NCBI RefSeq assembly: GCF_000340215.1
Contig: NW_006921539.1
Location: forward strand, 3,617,118 to 3,681,117
Reading direction: 5' to 3'
DNA from: Pseudocercospora fijiensis CIRAD86
Taxonomy: Eukaryota > Ascomycota > Dothideomycetes > Mycosphaerellales > Mycosphaerellaceae
Length of the DNA stretch: 64,000 bases
Part shown: one piece after another, positions 48,781 to 60,277 of the stretch
Numbering within the stretch: position 1 is the stretch's first letter
Layout: every line of letters starts with the position of its first letter
Notes under the pieces: generated by a model
What the model saw: only the letters and a program-made list of their open reading frames with translations
Databases searched by the model: none
Told to the model about the DNA's origin: nothing
Position numbers and translations under genes: made by a program

Positions 48781-48962
48781 CCTAGTTTATTAGCCTCTGC
48801 CTAGTTTATTAGCCTCCGCCTAGTTTATTAGCCTCCGCCTAGTTTATTAGCCTCCGCCTAGTTCATTAGCCTCCGCCTAGTTCATTAGCCTCCGCCTAGT
48901 TTATTAGCCTCCGCCTAGTTTATTAGCCTCCGCCTAGTTTATTAGCCTCCGCCTAGTTTATT
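48778..48962. repeat. 19-bp minisatellite, about 10 copies
   Basis: The unit CCTAGTTTATTAGCCTCCG is repeated head to tail, with two copies reading GTTCATT and one reading CTCTG. Nineteen is not a multiple of three, so it does not encode a protein repeat. Confidence 0.85.
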
Positions 48963-48999
48963 AAGTATAGCATAGTCTGGCCCTATCGCTGCCTACGAG

Positions 49000-51900
49000 C
49001 CCGAGTTAGACTCTCTTCGAGCAGATTCTTAGGTAGAATGTCCTTACTAGCTAAGGCAAGATTCTCTCGTGCTTTAATAGTTAGCGAGCGGCTGCGGCGT
49101 AGGCGGGTACTTATAGCATTACGAAGTATAGACTTAGCGACCGATATTAGAGTGCTATATTTACTGTCTTTATCGTTCCGCTAACGGCGTAGGGTCTGCT
49201 AGGTTAGAGTGCGAGTAGATAAGGAAGCAGTACTGCCCTAAATAGGATCTCCTATACGCTTGCCTATCGCCTTCTTAGTAGCTAGTTACGACTGCGACTT
49301 CTTAGCTTTCCGATTGCCTATAACGGCCTTCTTTACTAGCGATATATTAGTATCGCGAGACTTGTTAGAGTCCTAGCGCAATTGGCGGAGGCGTTCTTAT
49401 ACTGTTAGTAGTACTAGCTAAGCAGCGGATTGATCGTTAGTAGTACTATTATCCGTCTCTGCCTCCGCTGCTTACTTGCGCTCGGCCTGCTTGCGCTTCC
49501 GCTCTTTATAATACTTCTCCTACTCCTCGAAAGCCTTGCGAAAGTTACGGTTAATACATGCAAGGAGCTTACTAAGGCCTAGCTTGCTACGGAGGTTTTC
49601 GCCGCTAGCCTAATACTAGGTATCAAACCTAGGCGCACTATCTAGCACTTCCTGTCTACTTATTCTAGTAGACGCCTCTTCCGCATCGCTAAGTGCTAGA
49701 TGCCGCATTACATTACAGAGCTCCTAAACATACCGGTTATCGATAAGTGTATTAGATAGGAGGTTGAAGAAGTATATATTAAACCGGCCGCTAGCTTTAT
49801 TAGCCTTGCGATCGAAGAACTTCTATAGGTATAGCAGTAAGAAGGACTGCTTAGAACCCTTCTATAGTGCGACTAGGGCTTTTAGTAGATGTAGCGCTTC
49901 TATATCCTATTAGAATACCGAGTTAAGATCGCGATTACAGACTATGTTACAACAATCCTTCGGATCTAGGCTCTCTTTAGGATCCTACATACGGAGGTGT
50001 TCCTAGTATCGCTTATTTAGTATAGCGCGTAGGCAACGAGGCGTTACTATATACTAGCTATTAAATAGTAGGCGGAAGATATCGGGGATCTTATTACGCT
50101 TTTCTATGTCACTCTTAGACTAGTTCTTGCGAGCAGAAGCGGCATTAGCAGCATTAGCTACTGCTGTTTCTTAAGCTTCTCGAGCGGCCGTACCTCTCGG
50201 CACTATAATAGTAGTGTCCTTATTATCCTCGTCCTAGTCGCCTCTATTATCTTTACTAGGGATCTCTGTGTTGCGCAAGCCGCTTAGTCGATATAGCTAG
50301 TATGCGATAGCGCCCTACGCGAGCTGCTTATACTAGTCGGCATTGGCCGGTCTATCGTCTCGATTAATAACAGAGGCATAGTTAACACTATCTAGAACTC
50401 GCTTTGCCGCATTATCGATATACTAAGGGAAGAAGAAGATAGCATATAATCGCTGTCCTACGCCGAGCTTGCGACTAGTACGACTAGCTCGCTACATAGC
50501 ATTATCAATATCCTTAGTAATAGGCAGCTACTACATAATGACAAACTTAATGTCGCTAATGTTGGTGCCTATAGCAATTGCTAGAGTGCCAACTATTATA
50601 CGCGTCGACGACCGAGCACTAGGCTTCTTAAACTTATTATATCGGACCTCCTTATCGTAATTAGCGACGTACGCAGTATAAAAAGCGACTACTTTGTACA
50701 CATTATAGCTAGTGTTGTTCTAGGCATACTTCTTAGTCGGATCTTCTTAGTCTGCTATTATCTGAACAAGCTACTAGCGCAGAATATGAGTTAGCTTGTC
50801 GACCTTGCTACGGCTATTAATAAATACAATCGCCTTGTCGATATTCGCAGGTATAGCCTGTCTATCGGTAACGGCCTTCTTTAGCAATAGATACAGCAAG
50901 TCGAAATCGCTACGGTTCTTTTACGGGATAGTCTTAAAGATGTACGTAGTGTTAATGCGGTCAATGCTCGTATAGATAACCTTAGTCTTAAATGCCTCGC
51001 GGCCATTATTACGGAAACCGCTATTCTTTAACACAAACTCTAAGGTTTCCTATAAAATAGTCGCAGAGGTACCTAGCTAAAGGGTATCGGTACGAAACAG
51101 GCTGCGAAGCGTATAGATTTGAGCAAACTCCTCGCGGAAATCCTTCTACTTATGCACTAAATGCAGCTTATTAATAGTGACTAGGCCGATGCGATTACTA
51201 ATCTTCTTAAACACCTCTCGCAATTCTAGAGTAGACGCTTGTTCTAGGCTATAGAAGATATAGTAGTATTTGCTAGCAACGATATTATCGTACATCTTCG
51301 GATCCTTGCGCTTAGTCTCTACAGAGATTATATAATAACGCACTAACTCGACGCTGCTATCTCTAGTAACTATGTTCTTCTATACGAGATCACGTATAGT
51401 CTGATCGATATCGGCCTTCTATTCTTTACTAAGGCGGTTTAATAGAATGATCTAGATGTTAATACGACCAGTTAGTATAGTGTATACCTAGTAGACTAAG
51501 CTCTTGCTACTACCGGTCTTCTCGATCATTACAACATCCGTCCCTGCGAATACTAGGTTATATAGCACCTCCTATTAGAGATCCGATGGCTTGTATCCCT
51601 TACTAGGATAGAAGGCATTAAGCACCTACTATAGGCTATTCTTGATAATGTCCCGCTAGACAGGAATCGCCTCTCGCTTAAGACTAGCATCCTATACCAA
51701 CATTTGAATCTCTTCTAATATAAATGGCTTGTCTAGTATATAGTCAGTCGCGGCCTAGAAGAAGGCGGTCTTCTACTATGAATCTTCCGGAAGAGCTAGC
51801 TTCTTAGTAGACCAATTTGGCTGCTAGCGGGTGTGTACTTTACGAGATGGTAGGATTAGCATAGCGTGCTATACGCCCTATTACAGCGGCGGCTGCTGCT

Positions 51901-52600
51901 ACTGCTACTACTGCTAGCGGCGCAGGTCGTACGTATTTCCTAGACGCCCTGCTGTATTCTTGCTAGCCTGCTGCTTCTTCTTCTATTGCTATTCCTTGCG
52001 ACGGCCCTTGCTAATATTAGTATTCCTACTAGTCTGAAGAAAGCTACCGCCTATATAATAGACTGGCTCTAGAGTCGCAATGCGTAGAGGCGGGAGATTA
52101 GACTAATACCCGCCTAGGTTAGATTCAGCCTAGTCGTACTGTTTATAACAATAAGTGTAGAGGTGGCCGCATTTATATTCTTCGCTATCGCTACTAACTA
52201 CGATATCGTCGTATTTAATGCCCTCGATCTTATCGACCTCCCCCTAAGTTAAGTCTATTAATAGATGCTAGCGCGGTAGACCTTAACGAGCAGCCGTACG
52301 CATTAACTAGCGGCGGTACGTACGCTATCCGCGGACTATGCGCTAGAGAGTCGGACCTTTAGCCTAATAGGCAAGCTAGCGCTAGCGGCGCTGTTCCTCG
52401 AAACGAACATGCTCCTCGAAGCGGTCGGTAATAATAGGCTCTTCTAGGTCTTAACGAAGGACAGTATTGCTATTACTAGTAGCGAGGCAGGCCCACTAAG
52501 GAACTTCCTCGGTAGCTATACTCTAAACTAGGCGATAGAGCAGGAGTGTTCTACTGTTGCGCTGTTTAAGGCGGAAGTAGTCTACTATCGCGCTATATCT
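49000..52600 (-). pseudogene. RecQ-like DEAD/DEAH-box helicase of the 12-kb element, RIP-mutated
   Basis: On the minus strand an N-terminal region (about 52600-51800) has Cys/His-containing and Gln-rich stretches. Helicase motifs follow: motif I AGTDVVMIEKTGSSKSLV (about 51550-51500), motif Ia IILLNRLSKE (about 51440), a motif II relic INKLHLVHK at 51146-51172 (DEAHLV degraded), GTSATI (about 51070), AIVFINSR (about 50830), GTLAIAIGTNISDIKFVIM (about 50570) and a motif VI relic near 50490 (RTSRKLG). That order is a RecQ-type helicase. The C-terminal part down to about 49000 is Arg/Lys-rich. Many RIP-type stops make it dead. It converges with the two plus-strand genes of the element. Telomere-linked RecQ helicases are an alternative relative. 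Confidence 0.7.
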
Positions 52601-53104
52601 GGAAATTAAGGCGAGTGTTAGAGCTGTATATATATGTGTGTGTATATGCGTATACGATGTCGGAAACAGTAACGGAGATGCGAGATGAGTGTGCGCGATG
52701 TTTGAGTAGGCGAATGTAAAGCGTATAGACTAAGACAGCCGTATTTTAGCCTATTCTACCCCGACAGGCCTAGCACACAGCAACGCGACACTTTCGCGTA
52801 TAGCAAACACTTAGAGGTTAGAGAGCGGCCAATTCTAAGGGAGCGCGCATATTTCGTTTAATGTAAATAGCGTTAGTTAGTGCCGCGACAAAGGCTATTC
52901 GGATACTATTCGCATAGCGTTTGTTACAGAATAACGTTTTGTAATTTTCATTTCTGTATCTTTAGAAATACACAATTCATTGTATAAGCAAATATCTTTA
53001 TCTATATTATACCTAGGTGCGATTCTAACATCACTTTTAGTAAAAATGTATAGTTGTTGTACTATTTAACATATCCTGTATACTATAAGGATAGAATAGC
53101 TAGA

Positions 53105-53120
53105 TTGCGACATTTGTCCT
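53105..53120 (-). repeat. right terminal inverted repeat of the 12-kb element
   Basis: TTGCGACATTTGTCCT is the exact reverse complement of 41078-41093, and TA follows at 53121-53122. Confidence 0.85.
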
Positions 53121-53286
53121 TAGGCTCTTTACGAAGACATCTCTACTAGCACTATACTATATCGAGAAGAACCGAGATCCGATCGACGCTAAGAATAGGA
53201 TAGAAGGTGGAAGGTAGAAGGTGGAAGGTAGTCACGACAGATGGAAGGTGGGTAATATCTACAAGAAGAGCCTAAGAAGGAGGTAG

Positions 53287-53295
53287 TACTAAGGC
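53287..53295. repeat. 9-bp target duplication TACTAAGGC (right)
   Basis: It matches 40888-40896. Gypsy gag sequence resumes immediately after it (GCAACAACATACTTAGG), as in copy C near 61242. Confidence 0.75.
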
Positions 53296-56200
53296 AACAA
53301 CATACTTAGGACTAGTACCTTCGAGCTAAACAAAAGACTAATTAATCGGCTCGTTTATTTAAGGCCTATTTAAAGACCCTCGAGGACGATCTCCCGGCTA
53401 AGACTAATTCTATATAGATCTCTAAGATACGCCTAAAACTTAGGTAGGAGCTTATCCTTAAATTAGACCGCCGTCGTGTATTCGAACAGGCCAATCTAAC
53501 GCGTATTTAATTCATAGTCGAAGTGGAAATAGCCGAACGGGCTATTTAGCTCTAATAACGACTAGAATCGAGGATCCGACTAGCTAGCACTAACCGCGGC
53601 AATCGTAGTAGCCGCGGAGGAAACTAAGGTTCCTACTATAACAACAATGCTAACAATAGGAATAGTAACGACCGTAGAAGAGGCCGTAGCCGACGGCTAT
53701 ATAGAGGAGGCCGCGATAGGGGCCGTAGAAGGGGCTCGTATCCCTATAATGCTAACCGCTCTACTAACAATAACAATAGCTACGGTAGTCTACTAACCGG
53801 GTTAAAGTGCTTCAACTGTAATAGTACTAGCTATCTACTAGGCTAATACGACAAACCTAAGGATTAGGCCCGAATCGACTATGCTACCGCTAAGTATTGT
53901 AAGCACCTTTTAGCCGCTAATACTACCCCTATCGGTCCTTCGAAAAAAGAGTAAGCGCCGCACTAACTGTTAGCCTTGTACGGCGTAAGACTATCGACAT
54001 TGTACTAGCTATTATACGTACCTGTCTCGTATCGGACTCGTATAGCAACAATTATAGAACTAAGGTTACGCTAGACCTAGGAAATTCAGTTAGTGCCCTT
54101 ATTAGCTATCGCCTAGCTAAGCAATTAGACCTTCGACAATTGCCTAGGACTAACCTACTAACCCTTGCTTAGTTTAATAACGCTCGGCACTTGACCTACG
54201 GAGCCTACTATGTCTATATAGCTCTAAAGGACGACCTCGGAAATAAACGCCTACTAAACTTTACTGCCTACGCGGTAGACATAGATAGCCTCCTATCTGA
54301 CATTGTTATTAGCAACCCTGTTCTTAAGTACTATACTATAGTTATAGACTTAGGCAGTTAATAATAGCGATTTAGAATCGCTAGGAAAGAGGACATTAAA
54401 CACATCGATATTAGCGAGTGTCCTAATAATATTAGGGTCCTGTTTATTAGCAACCTAACTCCCGCCTTAGCCGATCTAACTGCCGACCTACTCGGTAGTA
54501 ATAACGATAAACTAGTGCCCCCTAATAGTATAGATCCTAAACAGCTTAAGCGCATACTAGAACCTATTCGAGAGACCTATATTAATGTGTTTAAACACTA
54601 CTTAGCATCGATATTGCCTATATTCAAAGAGACGGATTATAAGATTAATATTATAGAGGGCAAAGAGGTCCCTTTTAGACCCCTCTACAATCTTAGTAAA
54701 CGAGAGCTTGCTATATTGCATAAGTACCTAGAGGAAAACCTAGCTAATAGCCGGATACGGTATAGTAACAGCCCTGCTAGTGCCCCTATCCTGTTCGTAC
54801 TAAAGAAGGATAGTAGCCTACGCTTCTATATCGATTATCGTAGGCTCAATGCTGTTACTATTAAAGATCGCTGTCTACTTCCTCTTATTAATAAGACCCT
54901 CGATCGCCTTTCTAGTACCTACTACTATACTACATTAGACATTAAGGACGCCTATTACCGCATCCGTATTCGTAAAGGCGATGAATAGAAGATAGCCTTT
55001 CGCACTCGCTATAGCTATTTCGAGTACTTAGTTATACTACTTAGGCTAGCTAATACCCCTGCTATATTCTAGTCCTACATTAATCGGGCCCTATTAGGCC
55101 TATTAGATTACCTCTATATAGTTTACCTAGATAATATCCTAGTTTATACACACTTACCTAACATTGTAGAATACTAGGCTATAGTACGAAAGGTCCTCGA
55201 TCGCCTACGGGCCTATAGCCTATATTGTAAGCCTTCTAAATGCACCTTTGCTACTAAAGAGGTGTCCTTCCTTAGCTTCCTCGTATTAACCGAGGGTGTT
55301 AAGGCTAATCCTAATCGAATTAAGACTATTACTAAATAGCTAACACCTACTAGTATTAAAGAGCTTTAATTATTCCTAGGTTTTGCTAACTTCTACCGTC
55401 GATTTATCGAAGGTTACTCGCGGCATGTAATGCTACTAACGGAACTTACTAAAACTAAGGCTAATCTATCTAGAGAGTTTAAATAGACTAATAGAGCATA
55501 AGCCGCTTTTGACGGTCTAAAGTAGCGCTTTACTAAAGTCCCCTTGTTACACTATTTCGTACTAAATAAGTAGATCCGAATTGAGACTAACGCTTTATAG
55601 TTCGCTATATCGGCTATTATATCCTAGCAATCAGATAATAACTATTACTAGTACCCGATTGCCTTCTTCTCGAGGAAGATAATCGATGCTAAGCGTCGCT
55701 ACGAGACCTACGAGTAAGAGCTCTTAGCTATTGTCGAGGCCTTTAAGTATTAAAGGTATTACCTCGATAGGGCCTAATATACAATATAGGTCTATATAGA
55801 CTATAACAACCTCCGTAGCATTACTAAGGTTACTAGAGTTATAGGTCGATAGGCTAGATAGGCCGTCTACCTCGCTAGGTTTGATTTTAATGTGTTATAT
55901 CGGCTAGGCGTAAGCAACCCTACTAATAGCCTATCGAGGCGACCTAATTACGATAGCGGGACTTAGCAATCTATTAATTTATTGTTTCTAACCCTATAGT
56001 ATAAGATTGCTATAGCCCGTATTATTAATAAGCACGCGTAGGATAAGCGGCTTACCGGACTCCGCGACGGCTTAAAGCATATTAATACTCTTACTGTATT
56101 AATAGTGCGTATTAAGGCAAGGGCTAAGGACACAGATAGAAGAAGTTATAATAACTCCCTAGTCGACATCGCAATATATAGTAATAGCGATAGCACTAAT

Positions 56201-57835
56201 ACAGTTAATCCGGCTGCTAGTACTATTAGATGCATATAATACGTACCTCGTTTAATAGCGAGGGTGCTATTAAATAACCTTATAAATAGGGATAGTCAAT
56301 CGTTTATAGATAAGCTATTACGGGCTTAGTAGAGGGACGCCTTTGCTACTAAACGTATCGACAAGCTTGTAAGTAGGCGAAAGACTCGATCTAGTAAGAG
56401 TAACAACTAGTCGATCGATAACAAAGGTTATTTAAAGTTCAAGGGCAGATACTATATCCCCGCTAAATATTCGATCCGATAAGAGCTTCTTAAGCGATAC
56501 TATAATAGTAAGCTTGCCGGTTACTATAGTATAGAGAGGTCGTACGAGCTACTATCGCGTATATACTACTAGCTAAATAGTAAGCGGGATATAAAGGACT
56601 ACGTAAACACGTATACCGTGTGTTAACGAGTTAAAGCACTAAAGCACTTACTATTTAGCGAGTTATCTTTACTCCCTATTCTAAAGAAGCTATTTGCTAA
56701 GCTTATAATAGATTTTATTATAGGCCTCCCGCCTACTAAGCGTAGGGGCAGCAAGGATATATATAATGCTATCCTAGTTGTCGTAGATCGGTTTACTAAG
56801 GGCGCTCGTTATATTCCTGCCCGAAAGGATTAGACGGCTATTAACCTAGCTAAGTCGTTATAGAACAATATCTTCTGTAGCTATTAGGGAACCCCTAAGG
56901 GGATAGTCTCCGACCGGGGCTCGACATTTATATCTTACTATTAGAGTAAGATTTACCTATAGCTAAGACTTAAGTATCGCCTATCTATAGCATTCCATCT
57001 ATAAACAGATAGTTAGACTAAAAGGTAGAATGCTACCCTATAGTAGTACCTGCGTAGTTATATTAACGAGAACCCTAACGACTAGGTTAACCTCCTATAG
57101 CCTATAGAATTCGTATACAACAATAGTATCTACTTATTAACTAAGGTGTTACTATATATAGCTATAATAGGCTAGAACGCTGCTATGCTACAAGACCTAT
57201 CGCTCGAGGCCGAGCGTAAGGAAAGGGAAGCGGGTTAACCTAAGATACTAGCGGCTATTAAGAGGGTTTAAAAGATGCGAGAGATTTACGCTAAGATAGC
57301 TAACAAACTAGCAAAGGCCTAGGCATATTAGAAGGCCTACTATAACAAACACTATACGCTAATAACTTTCAAGCAAGGCGATATAGTTATACTAAGTACT
57401 AAGAACCTCCGTATCCGCAAACACCTATTACCTAACGGCAAAACAAGGCCTAAGCTCGTACTAAGATATATTAGGCTATTCCGTATCCGAGAACCGAAGG
57501 GCAATAGCTAGGCCTACTAGTTATAGCTTCTACCTTATTATACTATCTATAATACCTTCTATATCTCCCTCCTTAAACCGTACTACTAACGCGAAGGCGA
57601 TAAAGCGCCTACTAAGTTAGAAGAAGTCTTAGCTAATAGCGAAGAACTGTAGTCTATAGAACGTATCCTAAACTATCGGACTAGGCAAGGCAAGAAGGAG
57701 TACCTATTAAGATAGCAAGGCTATTTACTAGAATAGGACTTATAGGAAGCTAAAAACTCCTTTAAGGATATAACCGAGTTGTTAGATAAGTATTGGACTA
57801 GCGTAAAGGATAAGAAGAAGGCCAAAAGCTTATAA

Positions 57836-58815
57836 TGTTACTATTAAGGCCTAAGATTAATGCTACCCCCGGGGTACTATTAGCTAACTAATTAGAAGCA
57901 AGCAATTGTTAGCAACAAAGGACAATAAGACTATACTACTATAGTAAACGCGCACCGAGTGTTAATAAGCGCGCTACGACGCGTTAACTAATTGCCTGCT
58001 CTTTTAAGGACTCTACCTCTTTACTAACGCGCCTTATAGGTCCCCCTCTTGTTCCCTTATTCCGTCGAGGCCTCGAGGCCTAGGCAATCGGCGCGGCCGG
58101 CGCGGCTATATTAGTAATAGTATTGCGGGGTATATCGCTAGTTAAGGAAGGAAGGATATAGCTATATTAGTAACAGTGTTGCCGAGTTATTATTAGTTAA
58201 AAAAGAAGATTAGAAGCGAGGTAAAGTTAGCGCTAAGACGACTAGCGCCGCTATTGTTAACATTACCTACTATTGTTACTACGCCTATAGATACAACCTT
58301 ACCTACACTACGAGCCTAAGGCGCTACACTAACTAAGTTAAAGCTTAAACCTATCAAAAGTTTAATTAAAACTTTAAGGCTAAGTTAAAACTTTAAGCCG
58401 CTTAAAAGATTGAGTAGACTAATAGACTAACTAACTAAGGGCAAAACTATAGAGCTAAGCTAGCCGGGGTCGATCTTGCGGATAATAGGTTACTCCTCGA
58501 TCTATCTAACCCTTTAAGCGAGGCGAACCTCTACTACTACACTTATAATAGCCTTTACCTATAGAAACTAGACGAGCTATGTTTTTTAAAAGATAAGATA
58601 AGATTAACAATTGAAGGCTACTAAACCTAACTAATTAGGGCTAGTGAAACTACGATAGTAAATAATAGTCCTCGTAATAATAAGAACAACCCTCGGAACG
58701 GACAAACCCTCGGAGCGGACATTTCTAGGTCTTTTAGAGTAGACGTAGAGAACTCGGAACGACATTACTTAGAACGGAGGTAGTGCTACAATACCTCGTA
58801 CGCCTACCTATTATA
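57836..58815. other. 3' untranslated region of gypsy copy B
   Basis: No coding frame continues after the chromodomain. A GGGGTACTATTAGC stretch (about 57875) looks like an old polypurine tract and LTR start that does not match this element's own LTR, so a fragment of another element may be embedded here. Confidence 0.4.
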
Positions 58816-59743
58816 GTAGGGAAGGCGCGCTCGTATTATAATTAGTCGATAGCCCTTAATTCTTATAGCTTTATATCCCTTTACTTTATTATATACAAGG
58901 ATAGCGTAGTTAGAGTTAGACGTTGTATTAGAAAGTAAGGTTTAATATAGTTATATAATTAGGTAGTTAAGTGTTCAATTTAGCGCGAGCTAAGCAGTCT
59001 ATTAGACTTACTAAGTTAGTAGTAATAGAGGTCGAAATTAATAGGCTACGAGGGCGCGGCCTTTAGAAGGGAAGCGTATATTAGGGCTAAAGAGGCTATA
59101 CGTAATTGGTATATAGTTAGGCCGAGTAAAGCCGGGGTCTCGGTGCCTTAGGTAGGGCTTGGCGCTTAGCGTTAGGCCAACTTGCCTGCCTTCCTCCCTC
59201 TCCTTCTAGATCCTTATCGAATACTACTCGTACCTACTACCACCCTATCTACCTACTAATATACCCTTCTTATAGTAGGGAAGACGCGCTCGTATTGTAA
59301 TTAGTCGAAGGCCTTTAATTCTTATAGATATATATTACTTTATAGTTTATTGTATATAGAGATAGCGTAGTTAGAGTTGTATATTATATTGTTTAGAGGT
59401 AAGGTTTGATATAGTTATATAATTAGGTAGTTAAGTATTCAATTTAGCGCGGGCTAAGTAGCTTATTAGACTCGCTAAGTTAGCGGCAATAGAGGTCGTA
59501 AAACATAGATAGGCTATAAGGGCGCGGCCTTTAGAAGGGAAGCGTATATTAGGGCTAAAGAGGCTATACGTGATTAGTATGTAACTAGGCTAAGTAAAGC
59601 TAGGGTCTTAGTGCCTTAGGTAGGGCTTAGCGCTTAGTAATAGGCTAACTTGCCTACCTTCCTCCCTTTCCTCCTAGCTCCTTATCGAATACTACCTATA
59701 CCTACTACTACCCTATCTACCTGCTAATATAACCCTTCTTATA
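58816..59743 (+). repeat. tandem duplication of the gypsy 3' UTR plus LTR (units of ~459 and ~469 bp)
   Basis: 58816-59274 and 59275-59743 are head-to-tail copies. Each starts GTAGGGAAG(G/A)CGCGCTCG, includes a polypurine AGAAGGGAAGCGTA (59065-59078, 59533-59546) and ends in an LTR. The first LTR (59079-59274) resembles the copy C LTR (CTCGTACC, GCCGGGGTCTCGG), while the second matches the 5' LTR of copy B. Confidence 0.75.
59547..59743 (+). repeat. 3' LTR of gypsy copy B (197 bp)
   Basis: It starts TATTAGGG (TG to TA by RIP) and ends CTTCTTATA. It is followed by the ATAGG target duplication at 59744-59748. Confidence 0.85.
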
Positions 59744-59748
59744 ATAGG

Positions 59749-60081
59749 TTCCGCGGCTTTATACTAAGTCGCCTTATTATAGCCTCGAAGCGGTTAAACT
59801 AGCTCCTTATCGTCGAAGGGTCGTAAGCCTCTTTACGCTATACCTCGATAGGTTTAGACTTAACTTTACTAAGTCTATAGCGCTTAAGAAAGCGGTCCGC
59901 CTAATCTACGCTAAATAGTAGTATTATATCTCTCGAAACCCCTTCTAGTAGTAGGCTTACTAGCATCTCTATCGCTATAATAGCGATTAACGCTACTAGT
60001 AGGAATATGCCTATTACGTCCCTCTCTCGACAATAATCCGCTAGAGCTAGCTCTTAAGACTTATCTAGCTTAGTGTTCGTC
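59749..60081 (-). mobile_element. pogo-like transposase, N-terminal part, between gypsy copies B and C
   Basis: Reading leftwards from 60075, the frame gives LDKS.ELALADYCRERDVIGI, then EMLVSLL, VD.ADRFLKRYRLSKVKSKPIEV, KEAYDPSTIRS.FNRFEAII and PRNL, where dots are RIP stops. This is the CENP-B/HTH-like region that precedes the DDE core in pogo-type transposases. It continues in frame at 39728 once copy B is removed. At 60081 copy C interrupts it again, so the first residues lie beyond the window. Confidence 0.8.
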
Positions 60082-60277
60082 TGTTAGGGCCAAAGAGGCT
60101 ATACGTAATTAGCATATAGTTAGGCCGAGTGAAGCCGGGGTCTCGGTGCCTTAGGTAGGGCTTACCGCTTAGCGTTAGGCTAACTTGCCTACCTTCCTCC
60201 CTCTCCTTCTAGATCCTTATCGAATACTACTCGTACCTACTACTACCCTATCTACCTACTAATATACCCTTCTTATA
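60082..60277 (+). repeat. 5' LTR of gypsy copy C (196 bp)
   Basis: It has the same start and end as the copy B LTR but belongs to a variant shared with 59079-59274. The preceding bases TCGTC (60077-60081) would be its target duplication; the partner is outside the window. Confidence 0.8.

Larger units (their letters stand above)
41078..53120. mobile_element. 12-kb DNA element with perfect 16-bp inverted ends, DUF6589-like and RecQ-like genes
   Basis: AGGACAAATGTCGCAA at 41078-41093 is repeated inverted at 53105-53120, flanked on each side by TA, a possible target duplication. Inside are a long DUF6589-like frame (42164-45712, plus), a small ORF (about 48050-48780, plus) and a RecQ-like helicase (about 52600-49000, minus). 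Both ends also share a subterminal GTATAGTTGTTG...TTTAACATA in the same orientation (about 41220 and 53048). The terminal 300-400 bases keep CpA and TpG, and the genes keep several CAG, CAA and TGG codons, so RIP is milder than in the host gypsy copy. The family name is unknown to me. Confidence 0.65.
40897..53286. mobile_element. small MITE-like insertion (~350 bp of its own), split by the 12-kb element
   Basis: Without the 41078-53120 insertion, about 346 bases remain (40897-41077 plus 53121-53286). The two ends are imperfect inverted repeats: TATCTCCGGTTTAGACCCTT at the left against TACCTCCTTCTTAGGCTCTT read back from the right, mostly transition differences. It has no coding capacity that I can see. 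The 9-base duplication would suit a Mutator-like mover, but the family is not established. Confidence 0.5.
39734..59743 (+). mobile_element. full-length Ty3/gypsy chromovirus copy B, split by a nested 12.4-kb insertion
   Basis: The element is bounded by matching 197-base LTRs and an ATAGG duplication. Its own sequence is about 7.6 kb once the 40897-53286 insertion is removed. Gag starts near 40150 (Asn/Ser/Ala/Pro/Thr-rich) and resumes at 53296. A zinc knuckle begins CFNC at about 53808, with the His and last Cys changed to Tyr by RIP. Then come protease (about 54070), reverse transcriptase (54515-55340), RNase H (about 55560-55900), integrase (about 56500-57200, with DFIIGLPP and VSDRGSTF) and a chromodomain (about 57650-57790, ERILNYRTRQGKKEYLL). 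The RT catalytic motif reads YLDN instead of YLDD. Every domain is broken by TAG/TAA stops of RIP origin. Confidence 0.88.

Noticed and set aside
48778..48962. CRISPR array
   Set aside because: The repeats are head to tail with no spacers, in a eukaryotic genome.
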